A DNA stretch of 32,175 bases. Origin: an uncultured Eubacteriales bacterium. Lineage in GTDB: Bacteria > Bacillota > Clostridia > Christensenellales > CAG-917. The stretch spans positions 1-32,175 of the forward strand of contig ONYW01000017.1 of the NCBI GenBank assembly GCA_900322215.1. Direction: 5' to 3'. Under the pieces are notes generated by a model. That model searched no databases. It was not told where the DNA came from and saw only the letters and a program-made list of their open reading frames with translations. The translations under genes and the position numbers were made by a program. Of the stretch, positions 1 through 6,310 are shown piece after piece (positions within the stretch are counted from its first letter, which is position 1; each line of letters begins with the position of its first letter).

Positions 1-2
1 AG

Positions 3-365
3 GGATACGTGTCCGTTGCAAAGCAACTTACCGAACGATTTGGCATAAAGGCTGTCGCGATCACTCTCCGCGAGAGCATAAACGCAAACGACAACAATTG
101 GTCGGGTATGCTCTACGTCGGCGGGAATGCGTTTTTCAGCAAAAAGTACGCCATCAACATAGTCGATCGCGTGGGCGGTGGAGACAGTTTCGGCGCAGGA
201 CTCATCCATAGCATGCTAAACGGTGCGCACGCCGGGGACGCCATCGAGTTTGCGGTTGCCGCAAGTTGCTTGAAACACACAATCGAGGGCGACTACAACC
301 TTGTCAGCGAGCAGGAAGTTGTCGCGCTCGCAAATGGGAGCGCAAGCGGTCGCGTTCAACGCTGA
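3..365 (+). CDS. PfkB-family sugar kinase, probable 2-dehydro-3-deoxygluconokinase (3' part only)
   Basis: The open frame is already running at the left edge, so only about the last 120 codons are visible. The segment carries the second PfkB signature: D-x-V-G-G-G-D-S-F around nt 171-193, whose last Asp is the catalytic base in ribokinase-like kinases. It is followed by the usual small-residue helix and an AVAASCLKHT-type stretch before the C-terminus. The preceding phrase VAITLRES is typical of KDG kinases, which phosphorylate 2-keto-3-deoxygluconate in pectin/uronate breakdown. The sugar isomerase and oxidoreductase downstream fit a sugar-acid catabolic cluster. Substrate is inferred from resemblance alone; another PfkB sugar kinase remains possible. 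The GTG at nt 9 is an internal Val, not a credible start. Confidence 0.8.
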   Translation, partial: GYVSVAKQLTERFGIKAVAITLRESINANDNNWSGMLYVGGNAFFSKKYAINIVDRVGGGDSFGAGLIHSMLNGAHAGDAIEFAVAASCLKHTIEGDYNLVSEQEVVALANGSASGRVQR

Positions 366-490
366 CAAACGTCTGATTTAGCGACCTGCTTTGTTATCGC
401 GCTTTGCTCGTCAGACCGTGTACGCCTATGTACACTGGGTCCGCCGTTCAAGGCACGATGCCTCGCATCTCATCTAAATCAGCCGTTTGT
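365..490. repeat. Inverted-repeat-bounded palindromic intergenic element
   Basis: Two ends pair over 17 positions with one mismatch: 365-381 (ACAAACG..GATTTAG) against 474-490 (CTAAATC..CGTTTGT). Smaller hairpins lie inside, including GTGTAC/GTACAC near 418-435 and AGGCA/TGCCT near 450-462. The left arm begins at the stop codon of the kinase, so the structure could also act as a transcript 3' end, though no T-run follows. It resembles a small non-coding palindromic element; other copies would decide. Confidence 0.45.
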
Positions 491-558
491 ACCACATACG
501 GTGCCGAGCGACTTGAAAAAATACAGTAAAAATTGATTACAACATAGAGGAACAAAAA

Positions 559-1476
559 ATGAACAACATCACAATATCAGGGTTTTATGATGAAATAAGC
601 AGTGATTTAAGTGCGCAAATTGCAGTTTTGCACGAACTTGGCGAAACGTATATGTGCCCAAGATCCGTCGATGGCAAGAACATCGCCGACTACACGTTTG
701 AAGAGTTCAAAAAGGACATATATCCAATTCTTCAAAGAGAGGGAATAAAGTTCTCATCAATCGGCTCTCCTATCGGAAAGGTCGGTATTGATGACGAAGA
801 GGGCTTTGCAAAACAAAAGAAGCAACTTGCCGAACTCGTCAAAATCGCTCAGCTTATGGAGTGCAAATATATCCGCATTTTCTCCTTCTATTACGGAGAC
901 AAAAATCCCGCCGACTGCCATGCAAAAGTCATTGCACGACTCAAAGAATTTTTGGCGATTTCAAAGGGTAGCGGAGTCAAACTTATGCACGAGAACGAAA
1001 AACTCATTTACGGCGACACTCCCGAGCGTGTGCTTGCCATAAAGAAAGAGATAGACGACGAGGACTTTGTCTTTTGCTTTGACGCAAGCAACTACGTGCA
1101 GTGTGACGTGAACCCGAAAGAGGCTTTTGAGCTTCTTAAAGACATCACGGTGTACTATCACATCAAGGACTGTTCGAAGTACAAAGTCGAAGTGCCTGTC
1201 GGAACGGGCGAGGGCGAATACAAATACATTATTGGCAAACTCAAAAAGCGCGGATACGAGGGCTTTATGACCTTAGAACCGCACACCTGGAAGTACGCCG
1301 TTTTGAAGCCCGTCGTCTACTTCGTGCCGTTTGCCTGCCTTGCAAAGCGCGACTACTACAAGGCGTTCAGACTTATTGACAAGAAGATGAACAGGGGATT
1401 CTTTAAGTGCGCGTCAAGAAAACAAGTTTTCTTGTGGCAATACGAAAACCTCAAAAAACTGCTCGCGGAGGCATAA
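559..1476 (+). CDS. Sugar phosphate isomerase/epimerase, xylose-isomerase-like TIM barrel
   Basis: A 305-residue protein of the COG1082 / AP-endonuclease-2-like TIM-barrel family. Likely metal ligands occur in the usual order: Glu in MHENEKLIYG, Asp in FCFDASN, His in YYHIKD and Glu in FMTLEPH. Start ATG is preceded by GAGG at a normal distance. Family members interconvert ketoses, inosose or sugar phosphates with a divalent metal. It lies 3 nt upstream of a Gfo/Idh/MocA oxidoreductase, a common pairing in inositol, sugar-acid or glycoside-oxidising pathways, so the two probably form an operon. The C-terminal 60 residues (a hydrophobic/aromatic and basic stretch) extend beyond the barrel's last metal ligand. 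Exact substrate cannot be assigned. Confidence 0.85.
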   Translation: MNNITISGFYDEISSDLSAQIAVLHELGETYMCPRSVDGKNIADYTFEEFKKDIYPILQREGIKFSSIGSPIGKVGIDDEEGFAKQKKQLAELVKIAQLMECKYIRIFSFYYGDKNPADCHAKVIARLKEFLAISKGSGVKLMHENEKLIYGDTPERVLAIKKEIDDEDFVFCFDASNYVQCDVNPKEAFELLKDITVYYHIKDCSKYKVEVPVGTGEGEYKYIIGKLKKRGYEGFMTLEPHTWKYAVLKPVVYFVPFACLAKRDYYKAFRLIDKKMNRGFFKCASRKQVFLWQYENLKKLLAEA

Positions 1477-1479
1477 ACT

Positions 1480-2640
1480 ATGGCGGACAAAAAAGAAATC
1501 AGATACGGTATCGTCGGCATCGGCAAACAGGGTACATTTTATACGAACATCTTTATGCACAATATGGGCGTTTTGAAAGGCGCAAAACTCACCGCGGTGT
1601 GTGACATTGCGGAGGATAGAAGAAAGTATGCGGAGAAGAATCTCAAGGGCGTAAAAGTCTTTTCCGACTACAAAGAGATGTTTGCTTCGGGTCTTATCGA
1701 CGTCGTTATGGTGGAGACTCCTCATTATTTCCACCCGGAGATAGTCATCGACGCACTTAGAGCAGGGCTGAACGTGCTTTGCGACAAGCCTGCGGGCGTA
1801 TACACAAAACAGGTCAAAGAGATGAACGAGGAGGCAAAAAAGCATCCTGAACTCCTCTTTGGCATGATGTTTAATCAACGCACAAATCCGCTCTATATCA
1901 AGGCAAAAGAGATCATCGAGAGCGGAAGACTCGGCAAACTCACGAGAATAGTGTGGATAATAACCAACTGGTATCGTCCAAAGGCGTACTATGACCAAGG
2001 CGGATGGAGAGGCACTTGGTGGGGTGAAGGCGGAGGCGTACTCCTCAATCAATGTCCTCATCAACTCGACCTTTTCACTTGGCTCGCGGGGCTTCCTGTC
2101 TCCGTTACGGCAACTTCTTCGACGGTAGGACGCGATATAAGCGTTGAAAACGACGTTACGGCGTATTGCAAATTCGCAAACGGTGCAACGGGCGTGTTCA
2201 TTACGTCCACGCACGACGCACCCGGCACGAACAGGCTCGAAATCACAGGCGAGGGCGGCAAAATCGTCATCGAGGGCGGAAAACTCGTATTCACCGAGAA
2301 CGAGGAGATGGAGCCTGAATTTTCCGCACACAACAAAGTGTTTATGGGCGCGCCGAAGACAAAGAAGCACGTCTATCGCGGTTGGAGCCACTATTGCCAT
2401 TTCAAAAAATATCCGCCGCAGCACGCGGGCATCATCAAGAACTATACTGACTTCCTGCTTGGAAAGACGGACAAATTTATTGCGCCGGGCGAGGAGGGCA
2501 TCATAGGACTCACTTTCTCAAACGCAATACACCTTGCGGGCTGGACGGGAAAAGAAGTGAAGATCCCGCTCGACGAGGATTTGTATCTTGAAGAACTTGA
2601 AAAGCGCAAGCAAGAAGAAAAAGAAAAACAAGCAAAATAA
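1480..2640 (+). CDS. Gfo/Idh/MocA family NAD(P)-dependent oxidoreductase
   Basis: A 386-residue two-domain dehydrogenase. The N-terminal Rossmann fold shows the dinucleotide loop in YGIVGIGKQGTFY. The family's conserved Lys is in LCDKPAGVY (the usual EKP motif). The substrate-domain signature G-G-G-x7-H-x2-D is present in GGGVLLNQCPHQLD, supplying the probable catalytic His/Asp. The family oxidises or reduces hydroxyls on cyclic sugars, inositols or their derivatives. The tail is strongly charged (Lys/Glu/Gln) over the last 20 residues. Only 3 nt separate it from the upstream isomerase, and the SD lies inside that gene's end, implying translational coupling. Substrate is unknown. Confidence 0.88.
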   Translation: MADKKEIRYGIVGIGKQGTFYTNIFMHNMGVLKGAKLTAVCDIAEDRRKYAEKNLKGVKVFSDYKEMFASGLIDVVMVETPHYFHPEIVIDALRAGLNVLCDKPAGVYTKQVKEMNEEAKKHPELLFGMMFNQRTNPLYIKAKEIIESGRLGKLTRIVWIITNWYRPKAYYDQGGWRGTWWGEGGGVLLNQCPHQLDLFTWLAGLPVSVTATSSTVGRDISVENDVTAYCKFANGATGVFITSTHDAPGTNRLEITGEGGKIVIEGGKLVFTENEEMEPEFSAHNKVFMGAPKTKKHVYRGWSHYCHFKKYPPQHAGIIKNYTDFLLGKTDKFIAPGEEGIIGLTFSNAIHLAGWTGKEVKIPLDEDLYLEELEKRKQEEKEKQAK

Positions 2641-2674
2641 GCGGTTAGATAGCCGAAAATCATAAGAGGGAAAT

Positions 2675-3889
2675 ATGCAAACAGTTGAAGTGACGACGCC
2701 TTGCGGAAAGGTGATCGGAGAAAAAACAGAGTATGGCGCGCGCTTTCAAGGCGTAAGATACGCGACTGCAAAACGCTTTGAAAAGCCTGTCGAAATCACG
2801 CACTATGACGCTGTGCAGGACGCAACGAAACAGGGCGTATGCTGTCCGCAAATGCGCGCTTATTGGAATGAGGAGCATCGCTTCTATTATCAAGAACTTC
2901 GCAAAGGACAGACCTTTACGTACAGCGAAGACTGCCAAATCCTCAACATCTTTACTCCCGACAACGCCAAAGACTGTCCCGTCATCGTCTATATTCACGG
3001 CGGAAGTTTTACGGGCGGCAGCATAAACGAAAAGCACTTTGACGGCTGGCAGTATACAAAGCGCGGAGTGATTTTTGTCGCAGTGAATTACCGCCTCAAT
3101 ATCTTCGGTTCGTTTGTGGACGGAGTGCATTCAAACGGCAATTTGCACCTCTTCGATCAATATACGGCTATCGAGTGGGTTAGACACAACATTTCTGCGT
3201 TTGGCGGTGATCCGAACAGTATTATTCTTATGGGACAGAGCGCGGGCGCGATGAGCGTGCAGACTCTCATTTGCACGGACGCATTAAAAGGCAAAGTCAA
3301 AGGCGCCGTTATGTTCTCGGGCGGTGGAAAACGAGTCGGTCTTCTTCCGATTTCAAAACCGAACAAGAGGTACTGGGCAAAACTCGTCAAAGAGTGCGGT
3401 GCAAAGACGTTTGAAGAGGCGCAGGCAATACCCGCCGAACAACTTTGGACCGTATGGAAGCAAAAACACCTCTTCGGAAAGGCTATGGAGACAAAAATCG
3501 TCCTTGACGGCGAACTCGTCAAAGACAAAAAGTACAACACCGACATTCCCGTAATCTTCGGCGTGGACAAAAAGGATCTTATGCCTCCGCTCCTCAACCA
3601 CATGGCGCAGGCGTTCGCAAGAAAGCAGAGGAGAAAGGGATGCAAGGCGTATATCTTCCACTTTGACAGACTTTTGCCACCCGACGGAGCGTCTTTCCAT
3701 GCCTGTGAACTTTGGTACGCGCTTGGGAGCCTCGCAAATTCTGAACGTCCGTTTGAATCTCACGACTATGAGATAGCGGACGATATGATGGACAGATTTT
3801 CCGCTTTTGTACGCACAGGCTCTCCAAACGTAAACGCTGAAGACTGGCACCCGTATCACAGTAAAAAAGATATAAAAGTGTGGGAATAA
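2675..3889 (+). CDS. Type-B carboxylesterase family protein
   Basis: A 404-residue alpha/beta hydrolase of the carboxylesterase/para-nitrobenzyl esterase family. Oxyanion-hole motif is IHGGSFTGGS, the nucleophile elbow is GQSAGAMSV with Ser189, the probable acid is an Asp in the VDKKD segment, and the catalytic His lies in a HACELWY motif corresponding to the family's HAxEL. Typical members run 480-520 residues, so this one is short, mainly after the nucleophile region, but all catalytic elements are visible. No signal peptide, so it is cytoplasmic. The start is set by AGAGGGA just upstream. It lies 34 nt downstream of the oxidoreductase and may deacylate sugar-linked esters; that role is inferred from context. 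Confidence 0.87.
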   Translation: MQTVEVTTPCGKVIGEKTEYGARFQGVRYATAKRFEKPVEITHYDAVQDATKQGVCCPQMRAYWNEEHRFYYQELRKGQTFTYSEDCQILNIFTPDNAKDCPVIVYIHGGSFTGGSINEKHFDGWQYTKRGVIFVAVNYRLNIFGSFVDGVHSNGNLHLFDQYTAIEWVRHNISAFGGDPNSIILMGQSAGAMSVQTLICTDALKGKVKGAVMFSGGGKRVGLLPISKPNKRYWAKLVKECGAKTFEEAQAIPAEQLWTVWKQKHLFGKAMETKIVLDGELVKDKKYNTDIPVIFGVDKKDLMPPLLNHMAQAFARKQRRKGCKAYIFHFDRLLPPDGASFHACELWYALGSLANSERPFESHDYEIADDMMDRFSAFVRTGSPNVNAEDWHPYHSKKDIKVWE

Positions 3890-3916
3890 CATACAAAGTT
3901 TATAATTAAATTCCTA

Positions 3917-3940
3917 CCAAAATACTTTTTGTATTTTTGG
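3917..3940 (+). terminator. Weak stem-loop after the esterase gene
   Basis: CCAAAATAC (3917-3925) pairs with GTATTTTTGG (3931-3940) with one bulge and a T5 loop. No clear T-run follows the stem, so factor-independent termination is doubtful; it separates the sugar cluster from the tRNA promoter. Confidence 0.3.
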
Positions 3941-3962
3941 CGAAAAGAATTGACAAAACTAC

Positions 3963-3991
3963 TTGTCAAAACGAGGAGTTTAATATATAAT
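3963..3991 (+). promoter_or_regulatory. Sigma70-type promoter for the tRNA-like array and tRNA-Ser
   Basis: A -35 TTGTCA (3963-3968), a 17-bp spacer and a perfect -10 TATAAT (3986-3991) predict a start near 3998-4000. The TTGACA at 3950-3955 overlaps as part of an inverted TTGACA/TTGTCA pair and is at the wrong distance for this -10. No other good promoter lies before the tRNA, so leader, hairpin units and tRNA are probably one primary transcript. Confidence 0.72.
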
Positions 3992-4006
3992 CATTTGCGT
4001 TGGGTT

Positions 4007-4083
4007 ATAAGGAGAAGATGTTCTCCCTGAACAGTTGGAGGCGATGGTTTTGTTTTCCATCCACTTCCAACTGCCACCCTTAT
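4007..4083 (+). ncRNA. Structured 5' leader of the tRNA-Ser transcript
   Basis: Directly after the predicted transcription start, GGAGAA (4011-4016) pairs with TTCTCC (4021-4026) around a GATG loop. A second, two-tier hairpin follows: AGTTGGA (4033-4039) with TCCAACT (4066-4072), and inside it GATGG (4043-4047) with CCATC (4057-4061). ATAAGG (4007-4012) can instead pair with CCTTAT (4078-4083), which is exclusive with the first hairpin, so two alternative folds exist. The second hairpin has the same outer-stem/inner-stem plan as the downstream units but unrelated sequence. No known RNA family recognised. Confidence 0.45.
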
Positions 4084-4115
4084 TGAAAATGAACTACAAC
4101 TTAATATAATTCTTT

Positions 4116-4314
4116 GGAGAAGTCGCGTATATGGTATTTATACCAAACACGCTCTATCTCCCGAAACTTAATATTTTATTTGGAGAAGTCGCAATTATGG
4201 TACTGCGTTCCAAACTGCTCCTTCTCCCAACAATTTAATAATTCTTTGGAGAAGTCGCCTAGTTTGGTACTGCGTTCCAAACTGCTCCTTCTCCCAACAA
4301 TTTAATAATTCTTT
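4116..4314 (+). repeat. Three tandem 66-67-bp tRNA-Ser-like hairpin units
   Basis: Units begin at 4116, 4182 and 4248; the true tRNA begins 67 bp later at 4315. Each starts GGAGAAGTCGC like the tRNA. The third is identical to the tRNA for its first 21 bases, then diverges and ends CTTCTCC (4288-4294), rebuilding the acceptor helix. Between these strands AGTTTGG (4261-4267) pairs with CCAAACT (4277-4283). In the first unit both the outer stem (GGAGA/TCTCC, 4116-4120 with 4157-4161) and the inner stems (GCGT/ACGC, TGGTA/TACCA) are kept with different bases. The second unit keeps the outer stem but a weakened inner one. No anticodon arm, T arm or CCA is present. Units are joined by an AT-rich linker ending TTCTTT or similar. 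Confidence 0.75.
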
Positions 4315-4407
4315 GGAGAAGTCGCCTAGTTTGGTCGAGGGCGCGCGACTGGAAATCGCGTAACCGTCAAAAGCGGTTCAAGAGTTCGAATCTCTTCTTC
4401 TCCGCCA
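4315..4407 (+). tRNA. tRNA-Ser (anticodon GGA), CCA encoded
   Basis: Acceptor GGAGAAG (4315-4321) pairs with CTTCTCC (4397-4403), discriminator G4404, CCA 4405-4407. The D-loop contains TAGTTTGGT. The anticodon stem CGCGA/TCGCG encloses loop CTGGAAA with GGA at 4351-4353. A long class II variable arm (AACCG/CGGTT) and T arm AAGAG-TTCGAAT-CTCTT follow. It reads UCC/UCU serine codons. It is the attachment site of the island downstream. Confidence 0.97.
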
Positions 4408-4416
4408 AAGAAAAGC
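4400..4416 (+). repeat. Left att-like direct repeat (within tRNA-Ser 3' end)
   Basis: Identical over 17 bp to 8816-8832. Contains the last four paired acceptor bases, the discriminator, CCA and nine flanking bases, so integration leaves the tRNA intact. Confidence 0.8.
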
Positions 4417-4438
4417 ACTCGAAAAGAGTGCTTTTTTT
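4411..4438 (+). terminator. Rho-independent terminator of tRNA-Ser
   Basis: AAAAGCACTC (4411-4420) pairs with GAGTGCTTTT (4426-4435), loop GAAAA, running into a T7 tract. The stem core is almost the same as the terminator at 10170-10196. Confidence 0.9.
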
Positions 4439-4440
4439 GA

Positions 4441-4507
4441 TGCGGAGAAAGTGAAGAGATTCCCCACAATAAATTGTGGGCACACTTCGTGTGCGAACGC
4501 GAACTCT
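4441..4507 (-). repeat. Inverted, interrupted copy of the tRNA-Ser 3' end
   Basis: In reverse orientation to the tRNA, CGGAGAA (4443-4449), GAAGAGATTC (4453-4462) and CGAACTCT (4500-4507) match the complement of the tRNA acceptor 3' strand and T arm in order. The copy is split inside the T loop by about 37 bp made of two perfect hairpins: CCCACAAT/ATTGTGGG (4463-4480) and CACAC/GTGTG (4481-4493). It cannot make a tRNA. It is probably debris of an earlier insertion at the same site. Confidence 0.55.
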
Positions 4508-4633
4508 CGTGACAGCAAGGAACGAGCAACTTGCTCGCAAGGGTTGTGAGAGACGTAGATGACATAGGTAGTCATATTTCTAATATACAATTATTCTTAT
4601 TTCTTCTAGTTTTTTAAATTACAAAAATTTTGC

Positions 4634-4662
4634 TTGCTATTGTTCGAGATATAGAATATAAT
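4634..4662 (+). promoter_or_regulatory. Promoter of the island restriction operon
   Basis: TTGCTA (4634-4639), 17-bp spacer, perfect TATAAT (4657-4662). The predicted start near 4669 gives a short leader with GAGGTGAG SD before the ATG at 4688. No other good promoter is seen between the four genes. Confidence 0.65.
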
Positions 4663-4687
4663 GTGATTAACATAATGAGGTGAGAAT

Positions 4688-5755
4688 ATGTTAAGTTTTA
4701 TTTCTGCAAAAGAAGCTGCTGAAAAATGGGATATATCTCAAAGGCGCGTGGCTGTTTTATGTTCTGAAAATCGTATAAATGGAGCAATGATGGTTGGCAA
4801 TATGTGGATTATTCCAAGTAATGCGACTAAGCCAATTGATAAGCGTACGATAAGATATGAGAAACAAAAAAATATTGTCTTGAAACCATTTGTAAAGTGG
4901 GTTGGCGGCAAAGGTCAATTGGTTGATCAACTCGAAAAAATGTTCCCCGCAAACGGCGAAAGAGTTTTGACAAAATACGCAGAGCCAATGGTTGGCGGAG
5001 GCGCATTATTTTTTAATGTGCTGTCAAAGTATGATTTTGATGAGTTTTATATCGGAGATATAAACCCCGAACTTATTAATGCCTATCAAGTTATTAAAAA
5101 CGATGTTGATAATTTGATTTCAAAGCTTAATGAAATGCAAATAACATTTTTGCCAATGGATGAAAACGGCAGAAAGTATTATTATTACAGCATACGTGAA
5201 AGATTTAATAATACGGGCTTATCTAACGAAACCGCGACAGAAAAAGCTTCTCAATTTATTTTCTTAAATAAAACTTGTTTTAATGGTCTTTATCGTGTTA
5301 ATAGAAAAGGACAATTTAATGTTCCTATGGGCGCATACAAGAATCCGACAATTTGTGATGAGGAAAATTTGCTCAATATTCATGACGCTTTACAAAATGT
5401 AACAATTGTATGTGGTGATTATTCGTTGTCAAAGTCGTTTATAGATAACGAAACATTTGTTTATCTTGATCCACCGTATCGTCCTATTTCGGAAACTTCT
5501 GGATTTACAGCATACAATACTGATACATTTGATGATAACGAACAAAGGCGTCTTGCACAATTTATTGATGAAATAAATAAAAGTGGTGCAAAAATTGTTT
5601 TGAGCAACTCCGATCCGAAGAACATCAACGAAGAAGACAATTTCTTTGATGATTTATATAAGGATTATACTATTAACCGTGTTGAAGCAACTAGAATGAT
5701 AAATAGCAACGCAGAAAAGCGTGGGAAAATCAATGAATTACTTATTCACAATTAA
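4688..5755 (+). CDS. HTH-fused D12-class (Dam-like) DNA adenine N6-methyltransferase
   Basis: A 355-residue protein. Residues 1 to about 60 form an excisionase/MerR-like helix-turn-helix of the type seen in small clostridial regulators (FISAKEAAEKW, ISQRRVAVLC, then a basic wing with a MWIIP strand). From residue 66 on it is a class D12 alpha-type adenine methyltransferase: the SAM-binding segment FVKWVGGKGQL near 68-78 and the catalytic DPPY at 261-264. Family members methylate the adenine of short sites such as GATC. As first gene of the operon it would protect host DNA, and the HTH may let it control its own promoter at 4634-4662, as several type II methyltransferases with N-terminal HTH domains do. 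Recognition site not predictable here. Confidence 0.9.
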   Translation: MLSFISAKEAAEKWDISQRRVAVLCSENRINGAMMVGNMWIIPSNATKPIDKRTIRYEKQKNIVLKPFVKWVGGKGQLVDQLEKMFPANGERVLTKYAEPMVGGGALFFNVLSKYDFDEFYIGDINPELINAYQVIKNDVDNLISKLNEMQITFLPMDENGRKYYYYSIRERFNNTGLSNETATEKASQFIFLNKTCFNGLYRVNRKGQFNVPMGAYKNPTICDEENLLNIHDALQNVTIVCGDYSLSKSFIDNETFVYLDPPYRPISETSGFTAYNTDTFDDNEQRRLAQFIDEINKSGAKIVLSNSDPKNINEEDNFFDDLYKDYTINRVEATRMINSNAEKRGKINELLIHN

Positions 5756-5769
5756 AGGAGACGATACAG

Positions 5770-6309
5770 ATGATAAAAAGTGGGAAAGGTGGCGGAAATA
5801 CTCGTACAGGTTTAGTCTTTGAAGGCAAAACAGATTTGTCAACATTTTTAGGGCAACAACCACATTACAGAGTTGTAGAACATGATGTTTTTTATAACGA
5901 TGAGAAGGTCGCGGAAGTATATAAAAAGCATAATTTTTACTCCATATTTTTGAACAAATTAGGTATTGACTGGGCACAATATATATCTAAAAAACTTTTG
6001 CCTGATGATAGCATTTTTGTTTTGCTCAATAATGTATTGTTTATTATTGAATGCAAGCATCAAGAAGTTGCAGGCTCGGTCGATGAAAAACTACAAACAT
6101 GCGACTTTAAGAAAAAACAATATAAAAAGTTGATGGCTCCTGCAAACATTGATGTTGAATACATCTATTTGTTGGATGAATGGTTTAGAGATCCAAAATA
6201 TAAAGATGTATTGGATTATATACATTCCGTCGACTGTGACTATTATTTTGAGTATATTCCGCTTGTGCGTCTTGGACTTCCTGTTCCGCCTGAACTTATA
6301 GAAGACTGA
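5770..6309 (+). CDS. Probable PD-(D/E)XK restriction endonuclease
   Basis: A 179-residue protein between two DNA methyltransferase genes. The nuclease signature reads P78-D79-D80, then Glu94-Cys-Lys96 (FIIECKHQ) on a hydrophobic strand, i.e. PD..ExK with the usual spacing. A short downstream helix segment (VDEKLQTC, DFKKKQY) is typical of type II enzymes, and the N-terminus has a GGGNTRTGLVFE segment that may supply another acidic residue. SD AAAGGAG sits before the ATG; 14 nt separate it from the methylase and 1 nt from the next gene. Its role as cognate nuclease of the neighbouring methylases is inferred from order and motif. Family name and target sequence not recognised; it is shorter than DpnII (about 290 residues). 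Confidence 0.72.
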   Translation: MIKSGKGGGNTRTGLVFEGKTDLSTFLGQQPHYRVVEHDVFYNDEKVAEVYKKHNFYSIFLNKLGIDWAQYISKKLLPDDSIFVLLNNVLFIIECKHQEVAGSVDEKLQTCDFKKKQYKKLMAPANIDVEYIYLLDEWFRDPKYKDVLDYIHSVDCDYYFEYIPLVRLGLPVPPELIED

Positions 6310-6310
6310 T

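Noticed and set aside
1414-2424. 336-codon minus-strand frame opposite the Gfo/Idh/MocA gene
   Set aside because: Mirrors the codon bias of a well-supported plus-strand gene; no SD and no domain.
4033-4072. Integron attC-like site (GTTGGAG ... TTCCAAC)
   Set aside because: Core positions do not fit GTTRRRY/RYYYAAC on both sides, and there is no integron integrase or cassette array.
4114-4305. 63-codon plus-strand frame across the tRNA-like units
   Set aside because: Reading frame created by the ~66-bp (multiple of three) period of the hairpin units; TTG start without SD, repetitive product.
4007-4314. T-box riboswitch controlling tRNA-Ser or the island
   Set aside because: No T-box bulge sequence or antiterminator, and the structures precede a tRNA, not a synthetase or transporter gene.
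4116-4314. CRISPR array
   Set aside because: Units are contiguous tRNA-derived hairpins without variable spacers, and no cas genes are present.
4326-4565. Minus-strand 79-codon frame antisense to tRNA-Ser, with the phrase GGEEEIRTLEP
   Set aside because: This is the well-known spurious translation of tRNA-Ser antisense DNA found in many databases; it has no SD or domain.
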